Source of the DNA: Candidatus Binatia bacterium
GTDB lineage: Bacteria > Desulfobacterota > Binatia > HRBIN30
DNA length: 64,000 nt
Assembly: GCA_026004215.1 (NCBI GenBank)
Contig: BPIR01000002.1
Coordinates: 1,179,031-1,243,030 of the forward strand
Direction of reading: 5' to 3'
This document shows positions 40,855 to 50,303 of the stretch, one piece after another. Below the pieces are notes generated by a model. It ran no database searches. It was given only the letters and a program-made list of their open reading frames with translations, and had not been told where the DNA came from. The stretch's first letter is position 1. Each line of letters starts with the position of its first letter. Position numbers and translations under genes: made by a program.

Positions 40855-42504
40855 ATGGATCGTCGCGCGCTTCTTGCAGTCGTTCTTTCCCTGCTCATTC
40901 TGATCGCCTACGAGCAGTTCCTGCGTCTCTATTACAATGCTCCGACGACGCAGCAGCATCCGGCCGGAGCGGTGCCGGGCGAAGAAACACCCTTGCCAAC
41001 GACACCGCACTCCGCCGCACTCGAGGAACGCGGGCCGGGAACGCCCGAAGAAACGCAGCCCAGCACGGAATCCCCGGCTGTGCCGGAGCGCATTGTGCGC
41101 GTGGAGTCGCCGTTCTGGGTGGCAGAGTTCAGTACCCGCGGCGCTCGGCTCGTGAGTTGGCGTTTGAAGAAATATCGCACTACGGTGGAGCCGGACAGCC
41201 CGCCGTTGGAGCTGGTGCTCCCGGCACCGGAAGGAGAAGCGCTCTTTGCGGCAGAACTCCGCGGCCCCGCGGTGCCCAAACTTCAGGACCGGCAAGTCGC
41301 TTACGACACCGAGGCAGAGTCCGTCGTCGTTTCTTCCGGAGAGCCAGCCCAGGTGACCTTCCGCGGGCGCGTGGGCGGCGCGGATATCATCAAGACCTTT
41401 CAGTTCCAGGGGGATCGCTACAGCATCGCACACACGCTGAAGGTGGAAAACGCTCCACCAGGCTACAACGAAGTGGCCATTTCTTGGTCCCGCGCCTTGG
41501 AACCCAAAAAGGGCCCCCCAATGGTCTTTTCCAAAGCAGCGTACCTCGAGGGGAAGAAACTCCACGAGCAGGCGTTCCGTGACTTGGAAAAAGGCGTGAT
41601 TTTAACCGGGGAACTGTGGTGGACTGGTTTTACGGACCACTACTTCTTCCTCGGGCTAGCCCTCGATGTGGAGGCGGACGCCACCCGCCGCTTGTGGCTC
41701 AAAGACCGTGGGGCATGGGTAGAGCAGAAATGGCTGGTGCCGCTGAGCGAGCGTGCGCTGAGCCTCCAAGCCACGGCTTATCTGGGTCCAAAAGATGTGG
41801 ACGCGTTGGAGCTCGCAGGCCACCGCTTCGAGCGCGCGGTGGATCTCGGCTGGTTCGGCTTTATTGCGGTGCCGCTGCTGCACGTGATGCAGTTCTTCCA
41901 TCGCTTCACGGGAAACTACGGCATCGATATCATTTTGCTGACGGTGCTCGTGAAAATCCTGTTCGTCCCCCTCACGCAAAGCAGCTTCAAATCCATGCAG
42001 CAGCTCCAGAAGCTCCAGCCCCAAATGGCCAAGATCCGCGAAAAGTACAAAGACGACCCGCAACAAATGAACAAGGAAATGCTGGAGCTCTACCGGCGGC
42101 ACAAGGTCAACCCGCTCGGGGGCTGCTTGCCCATGCTCTTGCAACTGCCGGTGTTCATCGGCCTCTATTCGGCGCTAACCCACGCGGTGGAACTCCGCCA
42201 CGCTCCGTTCGTGTGGTGGATTCGGGATTTGTCCGCACCGGATCGCCTCGGGTCCGTCGCCATCCCGTTTGTCGAGCCACCGGGGATCCCGGTTCTCACG
42301 ATTCTCATGGGAGCCAGCATGTTCGTGCAGCAGTGGATGACCCCGTCGGTCGGTGACCCGGCCCAGCGACAGGTGATGCTCCTGATGCCCATTTTGTTCA
42401 CGTTCATGTTCATCGGGTTTCCATCGGGTCTCACACTGTACTGGTTGGTGAACAACGTCTTGACCATCGTGCAGCAGTATTACATGACGCGGACGAACAA
42501 ATGA
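40855..42504 (+). CDS. yidC: Membrane protein insertase YidC
   Basis: 549 residues. N-terminal helix (RRALLAVVLSLLILIAYEQFL), a periplasmic domain (about 60-330, including VRVESPFWVAEFSTRGARLVSWRLKKY and VTFRGRVGGADIIKTFQFQGDRYSIAHTLKV), then the insertase core: FIAVPLLHVMQFFHRFTGNYGIDIILLTVLVKILFVPLTQSSFKSMQQLQKLQPQMAKIREKYKDDPQQMNKEMLELYRRHKVNPLGGCLPMLLQLPVFIGLYSALTHAVELR and two more helices. The groove Arg normally found in TM2 is replaced by Lys in LLTVLVKILFVPL. The large periplasmic domain marks a Gram-negative YidC. Confidence 0.95.
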   Translation: MDRRALLAVVLSLLILIAYEQFLRLYYNAPTTQQHPAGAVPGEETPLPTTPHSAALEERGPGTPEETQPSTESPAVPERIVRVESPFWVAEFSTRGARLVSWRLKKYRTTVEPDSPPLELVLPAPEGEALFAAELRGPAVPKLQDRQVAYDTEAESVVVSSGEPAQVTFRGRVGGADIIKTFQFQGDRYSIAHTLKVENAPPGYNEVAISWSRALEPKKGPPMVFSKAAYLEGKKLHEQAFRDLEKGVILTGELWWTGFTDHYFFLGLALDVEADATRRLWLKDRGAWVEQKWLVPLSERALSLQATAYLGPKDVDALELAGHRFERAVDLGWFGFIAVPLLHVMQFFHRFTGNYGIDIILLTVLVKILFVPLTQSSFKSMQQLQKLQPQMAKIREKYKDDPQQMNKEMLELYRRHKVNPLGGCLPMLLQLPVFIGLYSALTHAVELRHAPFVWWIRDLSAPDRLGSVAIPFVEPPGIPVLTILMGASMFVQQWMTPSVGDPAQRQVMLLMPILFTFMFIGFPSGLTLYWLVNNVLTIVQQYYMTRTNK

Positions 42505-43238
42505 CCGCCGCAAGCGGTCCGGAGGAAAACGCAGCCATGCGGGCGATCGAAATCGAAGCGGACACGATAGATGCTGCGGTAGCCGAAGGCTTGCGCCAAC
42601 TCGGCGTGGAGCAAGACCGCGTGCAAGTGGCTGTACTCGATCCGGGGGCGCGGGGAGTCCTCGGAATCGGCGCCCGCAAGGCGCGGGTGCGCATCGAAGT
42701 TATGGCGGAGGCCGAACTCCCGGCAGCGCCCGAGGAGACGACTACACCCGCGAGTGCCGCGACCGAACCCCCGCTTGCTGAAAGTATCGAGCGTGCTCGC
42801 CAGGCACTGGCGGAGATCTTTCGCCTCTTGGAGATGCCGGTCGAAGTTCAGGTGACCCGAAGTCAGGACCAAATCGTGTTCAACATCGTGGGCGGAGTCT
42901 CCGGGTTCATCATTGGCAAGCGCGGCCAAATGCTCGATGCCTTGGAGTACGTCGTCAACCGTATCGCTGTGCGCGACGAACCCGCCGTGCAGCACATCAC
43001 GCTCGATGTGGAAGGCTATCGCGAGCGCCGCCGCCAATACCTCGAAGGACTAGCTCGGCGCCTGGGCGCCACCGTGAAACGGAAGCGGAAACCGATCGAG
43101 CTCGAGCCCATGAGCCCGCGCGATCGCCGGGTCGTGCACCTGACCTTACAGGGCGATCCGGCACTGACCACGCGCAGCACCGGCGAGGGTTACTACCGGC
43201 GCGTGGTCATCGCCCCGAAGCAATCGGGCCGCGCTTGA
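42501..43238 (+). CDS. khpB: Jag/KhpB-type RNA-binding protein
   Basis: 245 residues, starting in the yidC stop (ATGA). Three parts: Jag_N domain (IEIEADTIDAAVAEGLRQLGVEQDRVQVAVLDPGARGVLGIGARKARVRIEV), a KH-II domain (about 100-180, with VGGVSGFIIGKRGQMLDALEYVVNRIA, the GxxG loop being IGKRGQ) and a C-terminal R3H domain (about 185-245, MSPRDRRVVHLTLQGDPALTTRSTGEGYYRRVVIAPK). KhpB binds RNA and affects cell division and envelope growth in firmicutes. The yidC-khpB-mnmE order is conserved in many bacteria. Confidence 0.93.
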   Translation: MTAASGPEENAAMRAIEIEADTIDAAVAEGLRQLGVEQDRVQVAVLDPGARGVLGIGARKARVRIEVMAEAELPAAPEETTTPASAATEPPLAESIERARQALAEIFRLLEMPVEVQVTRSQDQIVFNIVGGVSGFIIGKRGQMLDALEYVVNRIAVRDEPAVQHITLDVEGYRERRRQYLEGLARRLGATVKRKRKPIELEPMSPRDRRVVHLTLQGDPALTTRSTGEGYYRRVVIAPKQSGRA

Positions 43239-43307
43239 GCGCCGCGCCTGCACCGCACTCGTTGCGGTCGTTGCACTTTAGGGGCGCTTCCACCAAGTTT
43301 CTCCCCG

Positions 43308-44687
43308 ATGTACGAGCGAGACACCATTGCCGCCATTGCGACCGCTCCCGGGCGTGCTGGTGTCGGTATCGTGCGGGTGAGCGGGCCAGCCGCCGCGGCG
43401 ATTGCTGCTCGGGTCTTCCGCTCCAAGAAGCGGCCCGAACATTGGCAGTCGCATCGCCTGTACTTTGGCCAATTCCTGGATCGCCAAGGCCGAATCATTG
43501 ATCAAGGTCTGGCCGTGCTCATGCGCGCGCCCCGAAGTTACACCGGCGAGGACGTGTTGGAGCTGCACGCGCACGGCAGTCCGCTCGTTCTCCAGCACCT
43601 GCTGGCCCACGCCCTCGTTGCCGGCGCTCGCCATGCGGAGCCCGGCGAGTTCACTCGAAGGGCCTTTTGGAACGGCCGGCTGGACCTCGCACAGGCCGAA
43701 GCCGTGGCCGACCTCGTGGAAGCGCGGACACTGACCAGCGCCATTGCCGCAGCTCGTCAGCTCGGGGGCGCATTGTCGCACGCGTTGGATTCCCTGCGAG
43801 ACGAGATTCTCCGCGCGCTGGCCGTGCTCGAAGCCCAACTTGACTTCGGCGACGAGATCGAGTTGCCGGTGGAACAGACGCTCGCGGCTCTGGAACCCAT
43901 CCGAACACAGCTGGCAAGCCTGTTTGCCTCGTATCGAGAAGGCGCTCTCCTGCGCCAGGGGGCCACGGTGGCGCTTGTGGGGCGCCCCAATGTCGGGAAA
44001 TCGAGCCTGCTCAACGCGCTCCTCGGAACAGACCGTGCCATTGTCACCGAGTTTGCCGGCACCACGCGCGACACCCTTCAAGAGGTCTGGGACTGCGAGG
44101 GAATTCCCACGGTTTTGACCGACACCGCCGGCCTACGACCGGAACACACCTCCGACCCCGTCGAGCGACTGGGGATCCAACGCACGAAAAACGCCATTGG
44201 CCAAGCGGATCTTTGCGTCCTCGTGCTGGATCGCAGCAACGAGCTGCACGAAGAGGATATCCATGCCTGGGAACAAGTGGCCGGCCGCCCGTTCATCGTG
44301 GCCTTGAACAAGAGCGACCTGCCCCCGAAGCTCGATGCCGAATCGTTGCCTTTCCCAGTAGACCCGCACGACGTGGTCATTCTCTCTGCAAAAGAGCGTA
44401 CCGGACTCGAAGAGTTGCGATCCACCGTTGCGCGGCATCTGCGCGGCGGCGCAGAGGGCAACACAAGCGAGGCGCCGGTGCTGACCCATCCACGCCATGC
44501 CGCCGCCGTGGAACGCGCATTGGCGGCGCTGCAGCGCACCCATGAATTGCTCGCCGCCGGGATGCCGCTCGACGTGGCGAGCGTCGAGTTGCGGTCGGCG
44601 GCGGATGCGTTGCGAGCGATCACAGGCGAGATGGGCGCAGAGGACGTTCTCGACGAGCTGTTTCGCCGCTTTTGTATCGGCAAGTAG
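43308..44687 (+). CDS. mnmE: tRNA uridine-5-carboxymethylaminomethyl modification GTPase
   Basis: 459 residues. With MnmG it installs cmnm5 at U34. N-terminal folate-binding domain: MYERDTIAAIATAPGRAGVGIVRVSGPAA, RSYTGEDVLELHAHGSPLVLQHLL, EPGEFTRRAFWNGRLDLAQAEAVADLV. G domain inserted in the helical domain (about 215-375): G1 VALVGRPNVGKSSLLNALLG, G2 AGTTRDT, G3 LTDTAGL, G4 ALNKSD. The C-terminal end FCIGK gives the catalytic Cys. Partner mnmG, usually next, is not found in the window. Confidence 0.96.
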   Translation: MYERDTIAAIATAPGRAGVGIVRVSGPAAAAIAARVFRSKKRPEHWQSHRLYFGQFLDRQGRIIDQGLAVLMRAPRSYTGEDVLELHAHGSPLVLQHLLAHALVAGARHAEPGEFTRRAFWNGRLDLAQAEAVADLVEARTLTSAIAAARQLGGALSHALDSLRDEILRALAVLEAQLDFGDEIELPVEQTLAALEPIRTQLASLFASYREGALLRQGATVALVGRPNVGKSSLLNALLGTDRAIVTEFAGTTRDTLQEVWDCEGIPTVLTDTAGLRPEHTSDPVERLGIQRTKNAIGQADLCVLVLDRSNELHEEDIHAWEQVAGRPFIVALNKSDLPPKLDAESLPFPVDPHDVVILSAKERTGLEELRSTVARHLRGGAEGNTSEAPVLTHPRHAAAVERALAALQRTHELLAAGMPLDVASVELRSAADALRAITGEMGAEDVLDELFRRFCIGK

Positions 44688-44754
44688 GAATGATGGGCGC
44701 CCGCCCGGTTTCGAGCGCTTGCGATCGGCGGCTGAGCCGCGCATCCGCTGGGAT

Positions 44755-45147
44755 TCAGTCTTGTCGGTCTTCTTTCGGTGCAAGGGCGGCTTCGAACTCG
44801 AACGCCAGCAAGTATTTTTTTCGCGTGTTGCACTCCTTACAGGCGGGAACGAGGTTGCCCTTGGTAGAACGGCCACCTCGGGCCAGCGGCACGAGGTGAT
44901 CCATCGTCAGCGCTTGCGGCGGAAATTTGCGCCCGCAGTAATGGCAAATCCCCTTGGCACGCTTTCGCTTCCACCACTGGGAGGCACGCAGTTCCCGGGC
45001 CTTGTTCCGCTCGCGCTGAATTTCTTCCGCGCTCAGCGAAGGGAAAAACCCTTCGGCTGCGAGCAAGCCCAAATCTTCGGGCTGGTAATGGCGCCGGCTG
45101 CGCCGGCTGTTGCCGCGGATTTGGCGTCCGGTACTGTTCTTCTGCAT
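44755..45147 (-). CDS. HNH endonuclease
   Basis: 130 residues from ATG 45147 (MQKNSTGRQIRGNSRRSRRHYQPEDLGLLAAEGFFPSLSAEEIQRERNKAREL). The HNH core is CHYCGRKFPPQALTMDHLVPLARGGRSTKGNLVPACKECNTRKKYLL: two CxxC zinc knuckles and DHxxPLARGG...NLVPACxxCN. Stand-alone HNH proteins of this size nick or cut DNA; some are in phages, restriction or repair. The basic N-terminus probably contacts nucleic acid. It converges on mnmE and diverges from the dehalogenase gene. Role unknown. Confidence 0.83.
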   Translation of the reverse strand: MQKNSTGRQIRGNSRRSRRHYQPEDLGLLAAEGFFPSLSAEEIQRERNKARELRASQWWKRKRAKGICHYCGRKFPPQALTMDHLVPLARGGRSTKGNLVPACKECNTRKKYLLAFEFEAALAPKEDRQD

Positions 45148-45243
45148 GACCACCCAGCGGGAGCGTTTCAGAATTCGCGCAATGCAGGGTTGTTTTATCC
45201 GTCGCCTCCTGCGCAATAAAGGGCAACCCAGAGGAGAGCCGCC

Positions 45244-46137
45244 ATGGAGATCTTGCGAACCCCCGACGAACGTTTTGCCAACCTGCCCGGTTACCCGTTC
45301 CCGCCTCGATATGTGGAAGTCGATGGCGTGCGGATTCACTACGTGCACGAGGGACCGCGCCATGCTCCGCCGGTGCTTTTGCTCCACGGCGAGCCTTCTT
45401 GGTCGTACCTGTACCGGAAAATGATTCCGATCATCGTGGATGCTGGCTTGCGTGCCGTCGCGCCCGACCTCGTCGGCTTCGGGCGCTCCGACAAGCCGGC
45501 GCGGCGCGAGGACTATACGTATCAGCGCCACGTCGATTGGATGCTCGGTTTCGTGTGCGCGCTAGACTTGGAACACATCACCCTCGTGTGTCAGGACTGG
45601 GGTGGGTTGATCGGGCTCCGACTTGTGGCTGAGCATGGACACCGCTTCGACCGAGTGGTGGCGGCAAACACCTTTCTCCCCACTGGGGATCAACCCATGC
45701 CTCCGGCGTTTTTCAACTGGCAGAAATTCTCGCAAGAAGTGCCGGAACTTCCGATCGGGCAAATTATCCAAATGGGCTGTGTCACCCAATTACCTCCCGA
45801 AGTGATTGCCGCTTACGAGGCACCGTTTCCCGACGAGCGCTACAAAGCTGGGGCACGTCAGTTCCCCATGCTCGTGCCGACCCGCCCCGACGACCCCGCC
45901 TCGGAACCGAATCGCAAAGCGTGGCGCGCACTGCAGCAGTGGAAGAAGCCTTTCCTCACCGCGTTCAGCGATTCGGACCCGATCACGCAGGGAGCGGATG
46001 CACTCTTGCAGGCACTAATTCCGGGAGCCGCCGGGCAACCCCATACGACAATCCGCGGGGCGGGCCATTTCCTGCAAGAAGACAAAGGAGAGGAGCTGGC
46101 CGAGGTAGTGGTGAATTTCGTTCGCGCCACGCGCTAG
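45244..46137 (+). CDS. dhmA: Haloalkane dehalogenase
   Basis: 297 residues, alpha/beta hydrolase of the haloalkane dehalogenase subfamily I. Oxyanion segment PVLLLHGEPSWSYLYRKMIP; nucleophile Asp with the halide-holding Trp in VCQDWGGLIGLRLVAEHG (DWGG, about residue 123); a halide-binding Trp candidate in FNWQKF; late acid in FLTAFSDSDPITQGAD; catalytic His in TIRGAGHFLQEDKGEELAE. It cleaves carbon-halogen bonds to alcohol and halide. GAGGAGAGCC is the ribosome-binding site. It stands alone, with no haloacid dehalogenase or alcohol dehydrogenase next to it. An epoxide hydrolase is less likely because the HGEPxW and DWGG set is the dehalogenase one. Confidence 0.85.
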   Translation: MEILRTPDERFANLPGYPFPPRYVEVDGVRIHYVHEGPRHAPPVLLLHGEPSWSYLYRKMIPIIVDAGLRAVAPDLVGFGRSDKPARREDYTYQRHVDWMLGFVCALDLEHITLVCQDWGGLIGLRLVAEHGHRFDRVVAANTFLPTGDQPMPPAFFNWQKFSQEVPELPIGQIIQMGCVTQLPPEVIAAYEAPFPDERYKAGARQFPMLVPTRPDDPASEPNRKAWRALQQWKKPFLTAFSDSDPITQGADALLQALIPGAAGQPHTTIRGAGHFLQEDKGEELAEVVVNFVRATR

Positions 46138-46249
46138 ACAAGCCCGCGCGCCTGTGGCGCGAACTTCGTAACTCGCGGCGCCAGCGGATGCGACTTTGCG
46201 GCTGCGTGCGTGGTCTTCGTCCGACTCGGAGAGCTGTGTCCTTGCGACC

Positions 46250-46717
46250 TCACGGGACCGGCCGGATCATGACGGGGTGGTGCCGTGTCGAAAAAGTCGG
46301 CTCTTCCGTTCGCTCGCGAATGCGCCAGCCTTCGTCTGTGCGCACCAGCCGGTCGTGATAGTACCCGCCTTCGAAAAACACCACGAGGTTGCCCTCGTCG
46401 TTTTCGAATCCCATTGGATTGAACAAGCACGAGCGGCATTCCGCGGTGTCGCCCTCGATTCGGATTTGGAAGTTCGTCACCAGATGTTGCGTCATGGCGA
46501 ACGCGGCCAGAACCTCTGCGAGCCACGCACGCACCACCGGTAACGTACCCCGGATTCCCCCGACGGCCGTGTAGTCAATCGTCGCATCGGGTGTGAAGCA
46601 ACTCGTGAACAAGTCCCAGTCCCGCGTGTCAATGGCAGTGGCGTAGCGCGTGAGTAACTCTTGGATCTCGATTCGGTCCGCCAGTTCCTGAATGCGGTCG
46701 TTCGTCAAAGTGTTCAT
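46250..46717 (-). CDS. SnoaL-like / NTF2-fold protein
   Basis: 155 residues. DRIQELADRIEIQELLTRYATAIDTRDWDLFTSCFTPDATIDYTAVGGIRGTLPVVRAWLAEVLAAFAMTQHLVTNFQIRIEGDTAECRSCLFNPMGF...FFEGGYYHDRLVRTDEGWRIRERTEEPTFSTRH is the SnoaL_4 pattern: cone-shaped barrel with the YxxAIDxxDWdlf and GxYxDxlVRtxdGWRI motifs. Members include polyketide cyclases, steroid isomerases and dehydratases. Substrate unknown. It converges on the dehalogenase gene, and the pair could share a catabolic context. Confidence 0.8.
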   Translation of the reverse strand: MNTLTNDRIQELADRIEIQELLTRYATAIDTRDWDLFTSCFTPDATIDYTAVGGIRGTLPVVRAWLAEVLAAFAMTQHLVTNFQIRIEGDTAECRSCLFNPMGFENDEGNLVVFFEGGYYHDRLVRTDEGWRIRERTEEPTFSTRHHPVMIRPVP

Positions 46718-46958
46718 ACCACCGCTTCTGCCACAAGTGCGAGGCGAGAGTCGACATCATGCGGACCGCAAACATGCGGCTTGCTATGCGTCTTGCTCGC
46801 CGGTTTGCCCCTCGCCGAAAGTGCCGAGTGACGCTTCCGCTCTAAGTGGTGTTTTTGCAGCGCATCTGCTTTGCCGATCGCGCAGCTCCCAGTGAGCAAA
46901 TGGTTCTTTGGCGCTTGGTATGCCCTTCGCTTCTCGCCGCCGCGCATAGGAGAGCGGC

Positions 46959-49028
46959 ATGCCTGGAGCGAAGAGGACCCGAACCGTCGTCGTTTTGCTG
47001 ATACTCATGCTGGCACCGCCCAGTATTCGCGCCACCACGGTCATCTACGAGAACGACACAGAACTCGCCCTGCAGTCACAAGCGGTCGTGCTGGGAAAGG
47101 TGGTGCGGGTCGTTCCGGAGTATGTTGCCGAACGCAAAGGTGTGCGCACGCGGGTCACGATTGCCGTCCAAGCGCGAGTTGCCGGGCGTGTGCGCGGCCA
47201 AACGATCGAGCTCACCGAGCTGGGAGGCGAACTACCGGGGCTGACCGAAAAGGTGTTCGGCACGCCGAACTATCGCGTTGGGGAGCGGGTATTGGTTTTT
47301 CTGCAAAGAGACCGGCGCGGGGGCCTGCACACGACCGGTCTTTCGTTGGGCAAGTACAGCGTCGAAGCCGGCTCCAGCGGCCTTTGGGTCGCCCGCCGGG
47401 ATTCCGGCGATGCGCGGGTGCTGCGGCCGCGCTCGCATCGGCTCGAGGCCGCCACCGTGCCGGCAGTTCGTCCGTTGAGCGACGTGATTGCCGAGGCACA
47501 AAACGCGTTCGCGGCGCGCGGGCAAGCACCACCGCCGGTGGACATCGCGCCACCCGCGGAGGAGGACTTTGAAGTTTCCGCTCCGTTTACGTTGCTGGGG
47601 AACGGGCGTTGGTTCCAGCCGGACACCGGCACCCCGGTTTCCTTCAGTTGGGATGCGCGCGGTCTTGCGATCCTCGGCCCCGCGGCCACGCAAGAGGCGA
47701 TTCTCGCTGCCATGGGAGCATGGAATGCGGTGGCCGGTTCTCACCTCGTGCTGGATTTGGCTTCGCCCATGGAGCCACAGCCGTTCAAGGGTTGTGCTGG
47801 TCAGACTGGCATCACCTTTGACGATCCTTTCCAAGAAATCGCCAACCCGACGGATTGCCGCGGCATTTTGGCCGTCGGCGGTTACTGCTCCGGCAACGCC
47901 ACGACCGTGCGCAACGGCATGGCTTTCGGGCCGATCCAGGTCGGAAAGGTGCTGTTCAATGACGGTTGGGACGGCTGCCCCATTTGGAACCGCTGCAATG
48001 TGGAGGAGGTGGCCACTCACGAACTCGGCCACGCCATCGGCTTGGGGCATTCGTCCGACTCGCAGGCAACGATGTCTGCTTTTGCCAACTTCGACGGTCG
48101 TTGCGCGGCGCTAACGACCGACGACATCGAGGGTCTTCTGTTCCTCTACGGGGACGCGGGCCCCGACCTCGTTATGCTGCCGCGTTCCCCGGTGAATCTG
48201 CGGGTGCCAGCGGGCACGACTGCGCTCACGAAGCACATTGCTTTGCAAGTGCGCAATTCCGACAAGCTGGGCTCGACAGCCGACACGCCGACGGCCCAGC
48301 TCGTCGTGAACGACGGAACCTGCCCCGCAGGTACCGTACAATCTGTGGACACCGATCCAAGAACGCCCGGCAACCAAGACACCTTGAAGCTCGGCCCGGG
48401 CCAGAGTGCCAAGGTCCAGGTTGTGGTCAACGTCAACAGCGCCGACGTGACTTCGCCGCTGGCACGCGCGCCCCAGCGGTGCATGCTAAATGCAAGCGTG
48501 AATCCCACGGATTCGTCTACGGGGGATCGGCAGCCAAACAATAACCAGGTGCCCATTGTGTTGGACATTCGCGACGACAACGACCTTGCTCTGGCACGTT
48601 TGCAGAGCGTTCAAGAAACAGCCCTTGGCCCCGTTGCGCCCGTACGCATCGTGCTGCCTCGGGCGATGCCCTCTCAGGAGCGCAGCGTACGCTTCCGGGT
48701 CCAAAACCTCGATCTGGGCACGAAGGAAGCACGTAGCGTTACGGTCAGTGTGGACCCCGGCGATTGCCCCGCGGGCTTGGTGGCGGGGTTAGACGTCGCC
48801 CCGCAGATTCCCGGTGATCAGACTTCGGCTGAAGTGCTCCCCGGCGGGGTCGTCACTGGGCGACTGCTGCTCGCGCCCCCGAGTGGTTTGATCGTCACCC
48901 CGAATCGTAGCTCCCCTGCCCGCTGCACAGTGTGGTTGCGGGTCGCTCCCGCACCAGGGGAAACAGACCTATCCAACAACGTTACACCCGTGGTGGTGGA
49001 TGTAGTGGACCTGACGGACGCGCTGTAA
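46959..49028 (+). CDS. Secreted matrixin-type metalloprotease with CARDB-like domains
   Basis: 689 residues; ATG after AGGAGAGCGGC. Signal peptide (RTVVVLLILMLAPPSIRA). N-terminal region about 25-190 resembles a beta-rich prodomain (VVLGKVVRVVPEYV...VTIAVQARVAGRVRGQTIELTELGGELPG). The protease domain (about 205-405) has the zinc site VEEVATHELGHAIGLGHSSDSQATM, i.e. HExxHxxGxxH followed by the Met-turn region, and ends DDIEGLLFLYG as matrixins do. Two beta-sandwich repeats (about 410-545 and 550-680, each with VRNSD/VQNLD...CPAG...PG..D or similar, and a Cys pair) look like CARDB adhesion modules. Likely an exported zinc protease. Confidence 0.82.
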   Translation: MPGAKRTRTVVVLLILMLAPPSIRATTVIYENDTELALQSQAVVLGKVVRVVPEYVAERKGVRTRVTIAVQARVAGRVRGQTIELTELGGELPGLTEKVFGTPNYRVGERVLVFLQRDRRGGLHTTGLSLGKYSVEAGSSGLWVARRDSGDARVLRPRSHRLEAATVPAVRPLSDVIAEAQNAFAARGQAPPPVDIAPPAEEDFEVSAPFTLLGNGRWFQPDTGTPVSFSWDARGLAILGPAATQEAILAAMGAWNAVAGSHLVLDLASPMEPQPFKGCAGQTGITFDDPFQEIANPTDCRGILAVGGYCSGNATTVRNGMAFGPIQVGKVLFNDGWDGCPIWNRCNVEEVATHELGHAIGLGHSSDSQATMSAFANFDGRCAALTTDDIEGLLFLYGDAGPDLVMLPRSPVNLRVPAGTTALTKHIALQVRNSDKLGSTADTPTAQLVVNDGTCPAGTVQSVDTDPRTPGNQDTLKLGPGQSAKVQVVVNVNSADVTSPLARAPQRCMLNASVNPTDSSTGDRQPNNNQVPIVLDIRDDNDLALARLQSVQETALGPVAPVRIVLPRAMPSQERSVRFRVQNLDLGTKEARSVTVSVDPGDCPAGLVAGLDVAPQIPGDQTSAEVLPGGVVTGRLLLAPPSGLIVTPNRSSPARCTVWLRVAPAPGETDLSNNVTPVVVDVVDLTDAL

Positions 49029-49163
49029 GCGCGTGCGGGCCCCACAACTCGCGTGCGGGTCGAAGCGGAGTTCCGCTCCGGCGGGCACGCCTTGCGCCTC
49101 CATGGTATAAACGGTGCGCCCGCCTGACGTACTCGGGCGGGCTGTCACCGTAGGAGGAGTAGC

Positions 49164-49976
49164 GTGGCACGGAATGGAATGACGTTCCTAGAGATGATGC
49201 GCCTGGAATCGCACGGGCCGGATACTTTCGTAGGTGCTGGCCCCAGCTATCCGTGGGGCGGCCTTTACGGCGGGCAAATCGTCGCCCAAGCCTTGCGTGC
49301 GGCCGCCCTCACCGTGGATCCCCGGTACCGAGTGCATTCGCTGCATGCCTACTTCATCCGCCGTGGAGATGCGGCGGAGCCGATTCGACTCGAGGTGCAA
49401 CGCATCCGCGACGGACGCACGTTTGTCACTCGCCACGTGGTCGCGCGCCAGGCTGCCGGAGCCATTTTGAACCTTGCGGCCTCCTTTCACATCCCGGAAG
49501 AGGGAGTCGATATCCAAGTGGAACACATGCCCAGCGTCGCCTCACCGGAGAGCTTGCCGAAAGACACTTGGAGTCCCCTCATCGACCGTGCCTTTGTCGA
49601 CGAGGCTCGAACGCGTGGAAGCATCACCGCGTGGATGCGACTCGCGGAATCGTTGCCAGACGATCCGACGTTGCACGCCTGCGCACTAGCGTATCTTTCG
49701 GACGACTTGCCGACCGACGCGGTGATCAGCGTACATCCGGAGTATCGCGGCCGCGGGAGCGGCTATCGCACTTTTTGGTCCGCGAGTTTGGACCACGCCA
49801 TTTGGTTTCACCGCCCCGTACAAGCCGACGCCTGGCATCTCCACGATTTTTCCTGCCGGGGTTTGATGGGCACGCGCGGCTTGTCCACCGGCGCGATCTT
49901 TGACCGCGACGGGCGTCAAGTCGCCACGGTATCGCAAGAGGTCCTGGTGCGCTTGCACCGCGAGCGCGACTCTTGA
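49164..49976 (+). CDS. tesB: Acyl-CoA thioesterase II
   Basis: 270 residues from a GTG with TAGGAGGAG upstream. Double-hotdog TesB: TFVGAGPSYPWGGLYGGQIVAQALRAAALTVDPRYRVHSLHAYFIRRGDAAEPIRLEVQRIRDGRTFVTRHVVARQAAGAILNLAASFH contains the GGqi.AQAL and H.yFl..g signatures, and the second hotdog has ASLDHAIWFHRPVQADAWHLHDFSCRGLMGTRGLSTGAIFDRDGRQVATVSQEVLVR. The Asp-Thr/Gln triad lies around DHAIW and the SRG region. It hydrolyses medium to long acyl-CoA. Confidence 0.9.
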   Translation: MARNGMTFLEMMRLESHGPDTFVGAGPSYPWGGLYGGQIVAQALRAAALTVDPRYRVHSLHAYFIRRGDAAEPIRLEVQRIRDGRTFVTRHVVARQAAGAILNLAASFHIPEEGVDIQVEHMPSVASPESLPKDTWSPLIDRAFVDEARTRGSITAWMRLAESLPDDPTLHACALAYLSDDLPTDAVISVHPEYRGRGSGYRTFWSASLDHAIWFHRPVQADAWHLHDFSCRGLMGTRGLSTGAIFDRDGRQVATVSQEVLVRLHRERDS

Positions 49977-49987
49977 ATGAAAAGACT

Positions 49988-50024
49988 GTGCCCGCCTTCC
50001 CTTCTCGAAGGGGAGGGCGGGCAC
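49988..50024. terminator. Hairpin between tesB and tRNA-Gly
   Basis: GTGCCCGCC pairs with GGCGGGCAC, with an inner CCCTT/AAGGG stem. A very stable stem of about 14 pairs, just past the 3' ends of both the converging tesB and the tRNA. No strong T-run, so it may be a bidirectional terminator or RNA 3' processing stop. Confidence 0.6.
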
Positions 50025-50033
50025 CCGAGGCAG

Positions 50034-50105
<72 letters not shown>

Positions 50106-50303
50106 AAAGAGCCGCAAAAGGTTGATTACCGGTTACGGAATTTCCCCAAGTGTGTCAACAAGCCGAGCGCGCAGCGTACGGCCCGGGCTGCCGCCACAAC
50201 CCCGAGGCGGCTTCCGCCGGTCTTTACAGGTGCGCACCACCGCGCACCGTCTCGCGCGCAACGCAAGGGTCGGCCCAATCGCTCCGGATTTTCCCCGGGG
50301 CTC

